64,000 nucleotides of DNA from a bacterium (GTDB lineage: Bacteria; 4484-113; JAFGCY01): assembly GCA_020849855.1 (NCBI GenBank), contig JADZFO010000040.1, positions 62,001 through 126,000 on the forward strand, read 5' to 3'. The notes under the pieces are model-generated. The model did not search any database. It was not told where the DNA came from and saw nothing but the letters and a program-made list of their open reading frames with translations. Below are positions 38,500-46,855 of this stretch, piece after piece. The translations under genes and the position numbers were made by a program. How positions within the stretch are numbered: the stretch's first letter is position 1; each line of letters begins with the position of its first letter.

Positions 38500-39999
38500 C
38501 TAGAGCGCGAAGTGGTCAATGTGCATGGCGGCCTTGACCCGGGCCAGGGTCTTCTGGCCCTCCTCGTTGGCGCGGCGCGTGCCCAGCTTGAGGATGTCGA
38601 TCACCTCATCCGGACGCTGCTCCCAGTAGGCGCGGCGCTCGCGGATCGGGCCCAGCAGGGCCTCCAGCTTGGCGTGCAGGTTCTTCTTGCAGTCGATGCA
38701 GCCCCACTTCGCGCCCCGGCAGTTCTCGGCCACCTCATCCACGCTCGCCACGCCCAGCTCCGCCTCGTTAATCACCGGCTCGTGTGCGCCGCAGAAGGTC
38801 TTGTGCCAGGAGAAGATGTTGCAGACCTCCGGGCGGCCCGGGTCGGTCTTGCGGATGCGCTGGGGGTCGGTGACCGCGCCGCGCAGCTGGTTCCAGACCT
38901 GCTCGGTGCTGTCGCTCAGATAGACCGCGTTGCCCAGACTCTTGCCCATCTTGATGCTGCCGTCCAGGCCGCGCAGCAGCTCTGTAGTGCCCAGCAGGGC
39001 CTGGGGCTCAACCAGGATCGGGTCAATGATGTTGCCTTCGCTGTCCTTCTGCCCGTACTGGGCGTTGAAGCGGTGCACCACCTCGCGGCAGAGCTCGATC
39101 AGCGGCACCTGGTCCGGCCCGACGGGCACCAGATGCCCACCAACGAAGGTGATATCCGCTGCCTGCGAGACTGGATAGCCGAGGAAGCCATATGAGAGTT
39201 GTCGAAGCCCCGTAGTTCTCTTTGATCGCATCAAGTATGCGCGGAAGTCCCGTATACGATGTGGCAAGAGAATAACGTCGTTCAAGATTTCAAATGGATT
39301 CATCTCAATTGATACAGGAAACCTGTCCATAAGAAGATGGTTGTCAAGCTCTGAAGGATCTAATGGCTGTCCGTCAGGTCCCGGTATTGCAGTAAACTCG
39401 TAGCGTTCCTTCCAATAGTTCGTCAGCGCGTCGTAATAGGCGTGAATTGGTAAGTCGCCAATCTCGCTAAATCGCTCCTCGTAATATGACTTCACGTGCG
39501 CGACCAAGTCAGCATAGGCTGGGTGTTTGAGCACGGCAGGTATCGACTTGTCATCCTTTCCAATCCCCAATTGCTCAGCCTCGGCCTTCGTCGTGGGATT
39601 GTCTAGAAGACTTGCCATTGGCACCAGCAGGCCGTAGAACACCGTCAGCTCGGCGATGCTCGGCACCATGCTCTGGACCACGATGGTGCTCTTCTGCGGG
39701 TCGATGCCCACCGCGAGGTAGTCCAAGGCCACATCCATCACGCTGGGCTTGATCATCTCAGGGCGGTCGTAGTGCGTCGTCAGGGCCTGCACATCCGCCA
39801 GCAGGATGAAGGTGTCATAGCTTTCCTGCAGGCGCACGCGGTTCTTCAGGCTGCCGATGTAGTGCCCCAGGTGCAGCTTGCCGGTGGTGCGGTCGCCGGT
39901 CAGGATGCGGCGCCGGCTGCCGTCAGGCAGGATCGGGCTTAGGTCTTCCTCGCGCGCAACTGCGCCGGACTCATGCTTGCTTTTTGTTGGCTGGCTCAT
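38500..39999 (-). CDS. trpS: Tryptophanyl-tRNA synthetase with a low-GC in-frame insert
   Basis: Class I synthetase that charges tRNA-Trp. 499 residues; the usual length is 330-350. HLGH (43-46) in TTGKLHLGHYIGS and KMGKS (350-354) are the ATP-site signatures. VQSMVPSIAELT and GYPVSQAADITFVGGHLVPVGPDQ flank the active site. Between them, about residues 152-264 are extra, lying in the region that normally joins the two halves of the Rossmann fold. The C-terminal part has four cysteines (WGCIDCKK and upstream), a possible metal knuckle. DNA from about 39186 to 39620 is near 49% GC by hand count, against about 70% on both sides. ATG 39999 follows TACAAT by 9 nt. All catalytic motifs are intact, so it is probably functional. 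Confidence 0.9.
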   Translation of the reverse strand: MSQPTKSKHESGAVAREEDLSPILPDGSRRRILTGDRTTGKLHLGHYIGSLKNRVRLQESYDTFILLADVQALTTHYDRPEMIKPSVMDVALDYLAVGIDPQKSTIVVQSMVPSIAELTVFYGLLVPMASLLDNPTTKAEAEQLGIGKDDKSIPAVLKHPAYADLVAHVKSYYEERFSEIGDLPIHAYYDALTNYWKERYEFTAIPGPDGQPLDPSELDNHLLMDRFPVSIEMNPFEILNDVILLPHRIRDFRAYLMRSKRTTGLRQLSYGFLGYPVSQAADITFVGGHLVPVGPDQVPLIELCREVVHRFNAQYGQKDSEGNIIDPILVEPQALLGTTELLRGLDGSIKMGKSLGNAVYLSDSTEQVWNQLRGAVTDPQRIRKTDPGRPEVCNIFSWHKTFCGAHEPVINEAELGVASVDEVAENCRGAKWGCIDCKKNLHAKLEALLGPIRERRAYWEQRPDEVIDILKLGTRRANEEGQKTLARVKAAMHIDHFAL

Positions 40000-40008
40000 G
40001 GGACAGGG

Positions 40009-40014
40009 ATTGTA
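40009..40014 (-). promoter_or_regulatory. -10-like box 9 nt before trpS
   Basis: TACAAT on the minus strand, 9 nt, then ATG. The inverted-repeat element begins 14 bp further upstream. Confidence 0.5.
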
Positions 40015-40028
40015 ACGCGGAAACAGGG

Positions 40029-40156
40029 GTAGGGGCGCGTGGAGCGCGCCCGCGGAGGCAGTATCGAGTACCGACCACCTTGCCGATTGATCAGGAAACT
40101 GGCAATCGACTACATCCAGGTCATCGGCTAAGCGGGCGCGCTCCACGCGCCCCTAC
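40029..40156. mobile_element. 128-bp MITE-like element with perfect 25-bp terminal inverted repeats
   Basis: Arms 40029-40053 and 40132-40156 are perfectly complementary. Each starts from the outside with GTAGGGGC and is itself palindromic (GGGCGCG...CGCGCCC). The 78-bp centre is non-coding and less GC-rich. No transposase and no clear target duplication. It sits exactly between the divergent -10 boxes of trpS and dnaX. Confidence 0.6.
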
Positions 40157-40169
40157 ATGTTCACCGCGC

Positions 40170-40175
40170 TAAACT
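40170..40175 (+). promoter_or_regulatory. -10-like box 9 nt before dnaX
   Basis: TAAACT, 9 nt, then GTG. Confidence 0.4.
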
Positions 40176-40184
40176 ACTCAGCCC

Positions 40185-42110
40185 GTGTCCCAGACCCTCT
40201 ACCGCAAATACCGCTCCCAGACCTTCGCCGAGCTGGTCGGCCAGGATGCGGTCGTGCGGGTCCTGCGCAACGCCATCGTGCGCCAGCGCCTCAGCCATGC
40301 CTATCTCTTCTGCGGCCCCCGCGGGACGGGCAAGACCTCCGTCGCCCGCATCTTCGCCAAGGCGCTGAACTGTCTGAACCCCCGCGAGGGGGATGCCTGC
40401 GGGGTCTGCGAGCACTGCCTGGCGGTGGCCGGCGGCAACGCGGTGGATGTGATCGAGATCGACGCCGCCTCCAACCGCAGCGTGGAGGACGTCGAGGACC
40501 TGCGCAAGCGGGTCGGCTATGCCCCGCTGAAGTTCCGCTACAAGGTCTACATCATCGACGAAGTGCATATGATCAGCACCCATGGCTTCAACGCGCTGCT
40601 CAAGACCCTGGAGGAGCCGCCGGCGCATGTGGTCTTCTGCCTGTGCACCACCGAGGCCAACAAGCTGCCGGTGACCATCCTGTCGCGCTGCATCCGTTTT
40701 GACTTCACCCGCATCGCACCGGCGAAGCTCTCGGCGCACCTGCAGGCCATCACGGCGCAGGAAGGCCTGAGCCTGGATGAGGACGCCGCGCTGGAGCTGG
40801 CGGAGCTGGCCGAGGGCTCGGCGCGCGACGCCATCAGCCTGCTTGACCAGCTGACCGTTTACTGCAGCGGGCGTATCAGCCTCAAGGACATCCGCGAGCT
40901 CTTCCAGCTTGGCGACCCGGCCTTGATGGGCCGCATGCTGGAGGACCTCGCCTCCGGTGAGCCCCAGCGCCTGCTGGGCTCCTGGGAGGAACTGGCCCAG
41001 GCCGGCATGGACGCCAGCCGTTTCCTGCTGGACCTGGCCGATGCGCTCAAGCACAAGCACCTGGAGCAGCCCGGCGGCCGCTGGCGCCATGCTCTGGAGC
41101 AGGTCTGGAAGGGCCTGAACCTGCTGAAGTACGACAACTTCCCGGCCCTGCTGGTGGAGCTGACCCTGCTGGAAGCGCAGGCGGCGCTGATTGCGCCGGC
41201 TGCGGCGCCGCAGGGCAGCGCGCGCGCAGCGCAAAGCCCGCCGCCGGAAGCAGAGCCGCAGCGCAGCCCGGCGCGGATGCCCGAGCGCCAGCCGCCGAGT
41301 GCTGCGGCAGGGCAGGGGGCAGGCGCCCGCCCGGCCATGCAGATCCAGCGTTCGCCAGCCCGGGATGCGCTGGATCCGCCGCGGGAATCACCCCAGGCAG
41401 CGACACAGGAGCGTCAGCCGACTGCTCAGCCGCCCCAGTCTGTGCCTGAGTCCAGGCCGCAGTCCACACCGCCGGCCGCATCTGCTGCGCCGCAATCGGC
41501 ACTGGCGGCGACAGGCTCTGACAACCAGTCCAGCCTGGAGCTCTGGGAGCGCTTCCTGGCGGCACTCGAGCGCGTCTCACTGACCACCTATGCCCTGTTG
41601 TGGCAGGGCGTTTCCGGCCGCTTCGCCGGCCGCGAGCTGCAGCTTGGCTTCCCGCAGAGCGCGCGCCAGCAGTATGCCTGGGTGCAGGAAGCGCGGCACG
41701 TGCAGGCCATCGTCGATACCGCGGCCGGCCTGCTGGGCCATGCCGTGGGCCTGCGCATCGCGGTGCTGGGCGAGGAGGCCACGCAGCTGACGCTGCGGGA
41801 AGCGGGGGCGGCCACGGAGGCCAGAGCGCGCCCGGCGCCGCTGCCCCCCGGTGACTTGCCTGACGAGATTGTGTATGATTCAGCCGCGCGCGATGACGAG
41901 CCGGAAGGCCCCGGCGCGGCCGGCGGCCCGGCTGACCCGCGACAGGGCGGGCCGGCGGGACTGTCCGAGGCCGAGCGGATGAACCGGCAGATCGACGCGG
42001 CCCTGCCAGCGGATCCCCAGCCCGAGCAACCGCGGCTGCTGAGCGCTGACGAAGCGGCGAGCCTCTTTGAGGGCGCTGAAATCCTGGAGGACGAAGATGC
42101 GGAGTATTGA
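40185..42110 (+). CDS. dnaX: DNA polymerase III subunit tau/gamma
   Basis: Clamp-loader ATPase of the replicase, 641 residues, start GTG. LYRKYRSQTFAELVGQD is the usual N-terminus. Walker A is GPRGTGKT (44-51), the zinc module has C63, C72, C75 and C78, Walker B is IIDEVHM (124-129), and the SRC motif ILSRCIRF is present. Domains I-III end near residue 340. A long Ala/Pro/Gln-rich linker follows, then a tau-like C-terminal domain about 450-550 (LWERFLAALERVSLTTYALLWQG). I see no obvious A-rich slippery heptamer, so a separate gamma product by frameshift is not suggested. The last 14 bp overlap the cytochrome gene. Confidence 0.93.
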   Translation: MSQTLYRKYRSQTFAELVGQDAVVRVLRNAIVRQRLSHAYLFCGPRGTGKTSVARIFAKALNCLNPREGDACGVCEHCLAVAGGNAVDVIEIDAASNRSVEDVEDLRKRVGYAPLKFRYKVYIIDEVHMISTHGFNALLKTLEEPPAHVVFCLCTTEANKLPVTILSRCIRFDFTRIAPAKLSAHLQAITAQEGLSLDEDAALELAELAEGSARDAISLLDQLTVYCSGRISLKDIRELFQLGDPALMGRMLEDLASGEPQRLLGSWEELAQAGMDASRFLLDLADALKHKHLEQPGGRWRHALEQVWKGLNLLKYDNFPALLVELTLLEAQAALIAPAAAPQGSARAAQSPPPEAEPQRSPARMPERQPPSAAAGQGAGARPAMQIQRSPARDALDPPRESPQAATQERQPTAQPPQSVPESRPQSTPPAASAAPQSALAATGSDNQSSLELWERFLAALERVSLTTYALLWQGVSGRFAGRELQLGFPQSARQQYAWVQEARHVQAIVDTAAGLLGHAVGLRIAVLGEEATQLTLREAGAATEARARPAPLPPGDLPDEIVYDSAARDDEPEGPGAAGGPADPRQGGPAGLSEAERMNRQIDAALPADPQPEQPRLLSADEAASLFEGAEILEDEDAEY

Positions 42111-42540
42111 TTACGGCTGGGTGATCGCCCTGGTGATCATCGTGCTGCTGGTGATCTTCTGGAAGCCCATAATGGGCCTCTTCGGCGCGGCCAAGGATAC
42201 AGCGGTCAACAAGCCGAAGCTGGACGCCGGCAAAGCCGTCTTTGACGACCCCAAGCGCTGGATGGGCGAGAATTCCTACCGCTCCTGCGCGATGTGCCAC
42301 GACCCGGCCTTCACCCCTGAGGACGGCAAGAAGGTCGACATGCAGGAGTATGTCGAGGGTAAGCCCGTCATCCTCAAGGACATCAAGCAGAAGCTGGCCG
42401 GCAACAACCTGGGCACCGACGACGCTATCGTCGACCAGATCAACCGCTGCATCACGATGCCCACGCGTATCGGCAGCGGCGGCTTCAGCCGCAACGCGCC
42501 CTTCATGGACGACCTGATCTTCTACGTCAGCTCGCTCTAG
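42097..42540 (+). CDS. Membrane-anchored monoheme cytochrome c
   Basis: 147 residues. An N-terminal anchor (GWVIALVIIVLLVIFW) is followed by a periplasmic domain with one heme site CAMCH (C64, C67, H68). CITMPTRIG near the end may carry the axial Met. A second Cys pairing is absent. GGAGG lies 6 nt before the ATG, inside the end of dnaX, so it is coupled to an unrelated gene. It probably passes electrons at the inner membrane; partners unknown. Confidence 0.82.
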   Translation: MRSIDYGWVIALVIIVLLVIFWKPIMGLFGAAKDTAVNKPKLDAGKAVFDDPKRWMGENSYRSCAMCHDPAFTPEDGKKVDMQEYVEGKPVILKDIKQKLAGNNLGTDDAIVDQINRCITMPTRIGSGGFSRNAPFMDDLIFYVSSL

Positions 42541-42584
42541 CAGGGGCAGCCCCCGGCTTTGACCCGGTGATCAGGCCCGCGGCC

Positions 42585-43949
42585 TCAGCCGCTTGTCGCG
42601 GGCGCCGGCGTCTGGGCCTCTTCTTCCTGCGCGGCCTTCAGGCGCGCCCGCAGCTGCTTCTCCAGCATCAGCATGCCCGCCGCCGCGCAAAGGAAGAGCA
42701 CAATCGAGGCTGAGAAGACCGGCACATGGCTGCCCAGGGTTTCGCCCAGCGCCCCGCCCGCTATCGGCGCGAAGACGCCGCGGATGCCGGTGATCGTCAC
42801 ATGCGCACCCGTGTAGTTGCTGGAGTCCTGCTTGCCGGCAAAGACAATCGGGGCGAGGTTCCAGGCCACACCCAGCCCGGCCATCGCCAGGCCATATAGG
42901 GCATAAGCCAGATAGGCGCCATAGGCGATCGGCACATTCAGCGCCCGGGTCATATGCGGGCCCAGCAGCAGAGTGGCCGGGAAGCAGGCCAGCAGCGCGA
43001 ACACAATGGCGCAGAGCTGCGTGGGCGTGCGGCGGTCCATCAGCCGGCCCCACAGCGGTGTCAGCAGCGAGCCGGCCTGGAACAGCACGCCCTCACAGAT
43101 GCTGGCCTGTTTGAAGTTCATGTGCGCGACTTCCGAGAGATAACCCGGCAGCAGCGGCGCTGTGATCATGAAGGCCACGCCGTACAGGAAGAAGGCCGCC
43201 TCAAAGCGCAGATACAGCGGGTCGCGCTTCATCAGCGCCAGGAAGGTCTGCACCGGGTGGACCAGCACGCGCCGGGCGTCAAACCTGCGCCGGTCCAGCT
43301 TGATCTTGAAGCGCTGGCGGATCGGCGCGCGGATCAGGATCAGGGTGGAGATGATGCCCAGGACGCCGGCCACCGGGAAGATATAGCGATAGGCATAAGG
43401 GTTGTGGTCCAGCAGCCAGCCGACGGCGAAGGCTGAGGCCATGGAGATGAAGGTGCCGATCGAGACGCTCAGGCCCCACATCTCATTGCGGGTCTTCTGG
43501 CCGATATTGGCATGCCAAAGCGAGGTCTGGGCCGGGATCAGCAGGGAATTGCAGACCACGAAGACCGCGCTGAGCATGATGTAGCCCGGGACATCGTTAA
43601 CAAACAGGAAGGCCAGGAAGATGCCGCGGCTGAGGATGCCCATCAGCAGAATGAAGGGCCGCTTGTCGCGCCCCGAGACCATCTCCGAGCCGATGATGCC
43701 CAGCAGCAGGCTGCCGGCGCCGATGGCGTGCAGCACGCCCAGGTGGATATCCGTCGCGCCGAGGGTCTTCTTCAGCACCATGTTGCCGTTGCTGAAGGCG
43801 CCGTTCATCAGCGCGCCGACCATGGCCGACAAAAAGTAGTAGTGCAGAACTACCTTGTCAAGCAAGGGCACGGGCACCAGCCGCAGCGGCCCGAAGCGCC
43901 TTAGCCAGGCCGGCACTGCTCGGAGATTACGACCCCAGCTGGCTGGCAC
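42585..43949 (-). CDS. MFS transporter
   Basis: 454 residues with about 12 hydrophobic helices. The loop between helices 2 and 3 has EMVSGRDKRPFILL, the MFS motif A position (GxxxDRxGRR-like). GLSVSIGTFISMASAFAVGWLLD and GIRGVFAPIAGGALGETLGSHVPVF are typical of the fold. A central basic loop (RQRFKIKLDRRRFDARR) separates the halves and the C-terminus is Glu/Ala-rich. Substrate unknown. GTG start 7 nt after TATAAT. Convergent with the cytochrome gene. Confidence 0.85.
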   Translation of the reverse strand: MPASWGRNLRAVPAWLRRFGPLRLVPVPLLDKVVLHYYFLSAMVGALMNGAFSNGNMVLKKTLGATDIHLGVLHAIGAGSLLLGIIGSEMVSGRDKRPFILLMGILSRGIFLAFLFVNDVPGYIMLSAVFVVCNSLLIPAQTSLWHANIGQKTRNEMWGLSVSIGTFISMASAFAVGWLLDHNPYAYRYIFPVAGVLGIISTLILIRAPIRQRFKIKLDRRRFDARRVLVHPVQTFLALMKRDPLYLRFEAAFFLYGVAFMITAPLLPGYLSEVAHMNFKQASICEGVLFQAGSLLTPLWGRLMDRRTPTQLCAIVFALLACFPATLLLGPHMTRALNVPIAYGAYLAYALYGLAMAGLGVAWNLAPIVFAGKQDSSNYTGAHVTITGIRGVFAPIAGGALGETLGSHVPVFSASIVLFLCAAAGMLMLEKQLRARLKAAQEEEAQTPAPATSG

Positions 43950-43956
43950 GGCGCGG

Positions 43957-43962
43957 ATTATA
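43957..43962 (-). promoter_or_regulatory. -10-like box 7 nt before the MFS gene
   Basis: TATAAT on the minus strand, 7 nt, then GTG. Confidence 0.55.
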
Positions 43963-44055
43963 GGTCACTCGCCGGGCGGCCTGCCGCCGGCCGCGCTGCC
44001 GGCCTCAAGACCCTCCGCCAACAGGCCGATAACTTGCCTGTTCAGGAGGAGATAG

Positions 44056-45000
44056 GTGATTCCGAGCGAATGGTATGAGCTGCTTACCCGCGACCGCGAG
44101 GGCTATGCCCGGGCGCGTGCGGAGCATTTTGCCGCCGGCAATGGCCGCCCGCGGCTGACAGGAATGCGCTTTCAGAACTGCGACCTCAGCGGCATGGATC
44201 TGAGCAACATGGATCTGTGCCATTGCGAGTTCTTTGGCTGCAATCTGGCCGGCTGCGATTTCAGCGATTCCCTGCTGCGTCTGGCCCGCTTCCGCTCCTG
44301 CGACATGAGCGGCATCAAGCTGGTGGGCAGCAACTGCGCCCGCGGTGAGATCATCTCCTGCAACCTCAGCGGCGGCGACCTGTCCGGCGTCTCGATGCTG
44401 CTGCAGAAGCTCTACGGCAGTGACTTCAGCGGCTGCTGCATGGACCATGCCGATTTTTCCGCCGCCGAGGCGGAGGGCGTGCCATTCAGGGACCTCAGCG
44501 GTGAGCGCGCCTACTGGACCAAGGCCGACCTGCGCAACTGCGACTTCAGCGGCTCGAAGCTCCCGCGCGCCATCTTCCGTCTGGCCGCGCTCAGCGGCGC
44601 CAACCTGGCCGGTGTGGAGCTGGACGGCTCGGACTTCACTTACGCCGTGCTGCACAGCACCTCCCTGGATGAGGCCTCCCTGGTGGAGGCTGACCTCAGC
44701 CAGAGCTTCCTGCAGGAGACCAGCTTCGCCCGCGCCAACATGACCCGGGCGCGCCTGATGACCATTGACTTTGAAGGCGCCGACTTCAGCGGGGCCGTGA
44801 TGCATGGCGTCGTCTATGACCAGATCGAGACGCGCGAGGACCGCGAAGCCCACCAGGCCGCGCGCGAAGCAGCCTTCCAGCAGAACGAGCTGCTCAAGCT
44901 GCGCGAACAGACAGCCGAAAAGAAAGTCGAAGGCGAAGGTGTCAAGCCTCTGCTTGGTGAATTCGCTTCGGTCGACGAAACAGTGGCAAAACCAGCCTGA
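44056..45000 (+). CDS. Pentapeptide-repeat protein
   Basis: 314 residues. From about 36 to 256, five-residue repeats of the A(D/N)LxX type build a right-handed quadrilateral helix: CDLSGMDLSNMDL, CNLAGCDFSDSLL, CNLSGGDLSGVSM and GANLAGVELDGSDFTYAVL. Cys is unusually common at repeat positions. The C-terminal 50 residues are a charged helix (QTAEKKVEGEGVK). Known relatives bind DNA gyrase or act as scaffolds; nothing here marks a gyrase-protection protein. Start is GTG with AGGAGG 6 nt before it. It precedes the glycosyltransferase by 45 bp and may be cotranscribed. Confidence 0.88.
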   Translation: MIPSEWYELLTRDREGYARARAEHFAAGNGRPRLTGMRFQNCDLSGMDLSNMDLCHCEFFGCNLAGCDFSDSLLRLARFRSCDMSGIKLVGSNCARGEIISCNLSGGDLSGVSMLLQKLYGSDFSGCCMDHADFSAAEAEGVPFRDLSGERAYWTKADLRNCDFSGSKLPRAIFRLAALSGANLAGVELDGSDFTYAVLHSTSLDEASLVEADLSQSFLQETSFARANMTRARLMTIDFEGADFSGAVMHGVVYDQIETREDREAHQAAREAAFQQNELLKLREQTAEKKVEGEGVKPLLGEFASVDETVAKPA

Positions 45001-45045
45001 AACGGATCTTAGCCCCGGCCGGGAGCGGCCCTAAAAGGACTTGCA

Positions 45046-46125
45046 ATGGATGGCTACAACGTCGTTATTCCTGATATCTGCCAGAAGCGGATGGCCGAGA
45101 TCACGCTGCCGGTAATGGATGCCCTGCAGTCGCTGGGCCACACGCCGACCGTGCTGAACCTGGCCTCAATCGTGCAGATGTATCAGGAGTACCGCTACCA
45201 GCGCCACGCCTGCTATGAGATCTTTGGTTTCTACTTCCAGGACCTGATGAAGCGCAGCCAGGTGGACTTCGGCTTCTGCGTCGGCCTCTCCGGCATGCTG
45301 GAGGACGTCAGCAAGCATGAGGTGCATAACCTGCTTGACGAGGCTGGCATCCCCAACGTGATGCTGGTCCACAGCCGCGACACCCAGAGCCTGCTGGACC
45401 GCCTGGAGAAGACCGGCGCCCGCGACTGGCGCCACACCATCATGGCCTGCACCAGCCGCATCGTGGTGGAAGCACTGCTGGCTGCCGGCTACCGCAACGC
45501 CACCTACTGCCCGCCGGGGGCCAATACACGCCTGTTCTATCCCACCGACCAGGTGCCGGAGAACGCCGCCTATCCGCTGCTGGACGATCAGCGCCTCTCG
45601 CGCGGCTTCGACGCCAGCTTCATCGGAACCTGGACCCCCGGGCGTGAAGCCCTGCTCCTGCCTCTGCAGGAAGCCGGGGTCAATCTTGGCATCTTTGGCG
45701 ACAAGAACTGGGAGCGCACGCCCCTTGGCGTTTCCTATGGCGGCCCGGCGAACTACCTCAGCGAAGTCAACACGATCTACAACGCCAGCAAGATCAACCT
45801 GGATCTGCCGCACGAGGCGACCAAGCTGGATGACTACATCAGCTTCCGCGTGCATGACTGCCTGGCCAGCGGCAGCTTCCTTCTGGCTTACCCGCGCCAG
45901 GGCCATGAGTCCCTCTGGGAAGCCGGACAGGAGCAGGCCGGGTCCTATGCTGTCGGAGAGCTGCTGGAGGCCGTGCAACACTATCTGGCGCACCCCACCC
46001 AGCGGGCCCAGATCGCCCAGCGGGGCTATGAGGCCGTGCTGCGCGATCACACCTGGCAGCAGCGCCTGAAGGCCATCATCCTGCCGGGCCTGGAGCTGCG
46101 TCTGCTTAAGGCAGCGGCGGCCTGA
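45046..46125 (+). CDS. CgeB-like glycosyltransferase family protein
   Basis: 359 residues. The C-terminal half is GT-B-like: FDASFIGTWTPGREALLLPL, YNASKINLDLPHEATKLDDYISFRVHDCLASGSFLL, the core of the CgeB/DUF3880 group (glycosyl transferase family 1). The N-terminal half (YNVVIPDICQKRMAEITLPVMDALQSLGH) is the acceptor domain. Enzymes of this group often modify flagellin, spore coats or polysaccharides. Flagellar genes elsewhere in the window make flagellin glycosylation one option, but it is not shown. AAAAGGAC precedes the ATG. Confidence 0.75.
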   Translation: MDGYNVVIPDICQKRMAEITLPVMDALQSLGHTPTVLNLASIVQMYQEYRYQRHACYEIFGFYFQDLMKRSQVDFGFCVGLSGMLEDVSKHEVHNLLDEAGIPNVMLVHSRDTQSLLDRLEKTGARDWRHTIMACTSRIVVEALLAAGYRNATYCPPGANTRLFYPTDQVPENAAYPLLDDQRLSRGFDASFIGTWTPGREALLLPLQEAGVNLGIFGDKNWERTPLGVSYGGPANYLSEVNTIYNASKINLDLPHEATKLDDYISFRVHDCLASGSFLLAYPRQGHESLWEAGQEQAGSYAVGELLEAVQHYLAHPTQRAQIAQRGYEAVLRDHTWQQRLKAIILPGLELRLLKAAAA

Positions 46126-46137
46126 TCCGGCCTTCTA

Positions 46138-46143
46138 TATAAT
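46138..46143 (+). promoter_or_regulatory. -10 box 7 nt before sfsA
   Basis: TATAAT, 7 nt, then GTG, within the 25-bp gap after the glycosyltransferase gene. Confidence 0.55.
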
Positions 46144-46150
46144 CCTGGCC

Positions 46151-46855
46151 GTGAACTTCCCGGCCCTCATTCCCGGCGTGCTGCTGCGGCGCTACAAGCG
46201 CTTCCTGGCTGACGTGCGCCTGGACAGCGGTGAAGAGCTCACCGCCCTGGTGCGCAACACGGGCAGCCTCACCGGCTGCAGTGAGCCCGGCAGCCGGATC
46301 TGGCTGCGCCAGAGCACCCAGAAGAACCCCCGCTATGCCCTGATCTGGACCCTGGTGGAGGCCGGCAAGGGCCTGGTCTGCGTTGACACAGGCCTGCCGA
46401 ACCAGCTCGTCATTGATTACGTCAGGAATGGCGGGATGGCAGAGCTGGCGGGTTTCAGGGAGTACCTCGCGGAGGTGCCTTACGGCGCGTCCAGCCGCGC
46501 GGACCTGTGTTGCCGCGTGCACCCCGACCACATGCTGCGCCGCTGCTGGGTCGAGGTCAAGGCCACGACCATGGCGCAGGGCCGGGTGGCGCTCTTCCCA
46601 GACGCGGTAACCCTGCGCGGCCGCCGGCACCTGCAGGAGCTGCAGTCCGTGCTGGCCGATGAGGACGAAGCCTGCCAGATCTTCCTGGTCCAGCGCAGCG
46701 ATGTCGAGCGCTTCCGGCCGGCGGATCATATCGACCCGGCTTATGGCGCCGAACTGCGCCGTGCGGCCGCCGCCGGCGTTAAGCTTGTGGCGCTGCGCAC
46801 AAAGGTCAGCACAAGTGGAATCAGCATAGACCGAGAACTACCGGTGGAGCTATGA
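46151..46855 (+). CDS. sfsA: Sugar fermentation stimulation protein SfsA
   Basis: 234 residues, the usual size. LLRRYKRFLADVRL, TALVRNTGSLTGCSEPGS and WVEVKATTMAQGRVALFPDAVTLRGRRHLQEL match the family, whose fold combines an OB part and a PD-(D/E)XK nuclease-like part (the E-x-K in VEVKATT). E. coli SfsA is a nucleic-acid-binding protein affecting sugar genes; the biochemical role remains unclear. GTG start by the -10 box. Its stop overlaps the ATG of the cytochrome gene (ATGA). Confidence 0.92.
   Translation: MNFPALIPGVLLRRYKRFLADVRLDSGEELTALVRNTGSLTGCSEPGSRIWLRQSTQKNPRYALIWTLVEAGKGLVCVDTGLPNQLVIDYVRNGGMAELAGFREYLAEVPYGASSRADLCCRVHPDHMLRRCWVEVKATTMAQGRVALFPDAVTLRGRRHLQELQSVLADEDEACQIFLVQRSDVERFRPADHIDPAYGAELRRAAAAGVKLVALRTKVSTSGISIDRELPVEL

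Noticed and set aside
39208..39546. Intein in trpS
   Set aside because: No N-terminal Cys/Ser splice block, no C-terminal His-Asn, and the insert is shorter than typical inteins.
40185..42110. Programmed frameshift for a gamma subunit in dnaX
   Set aside because: No A-rich slippery heptamer seen near the end of domain III.
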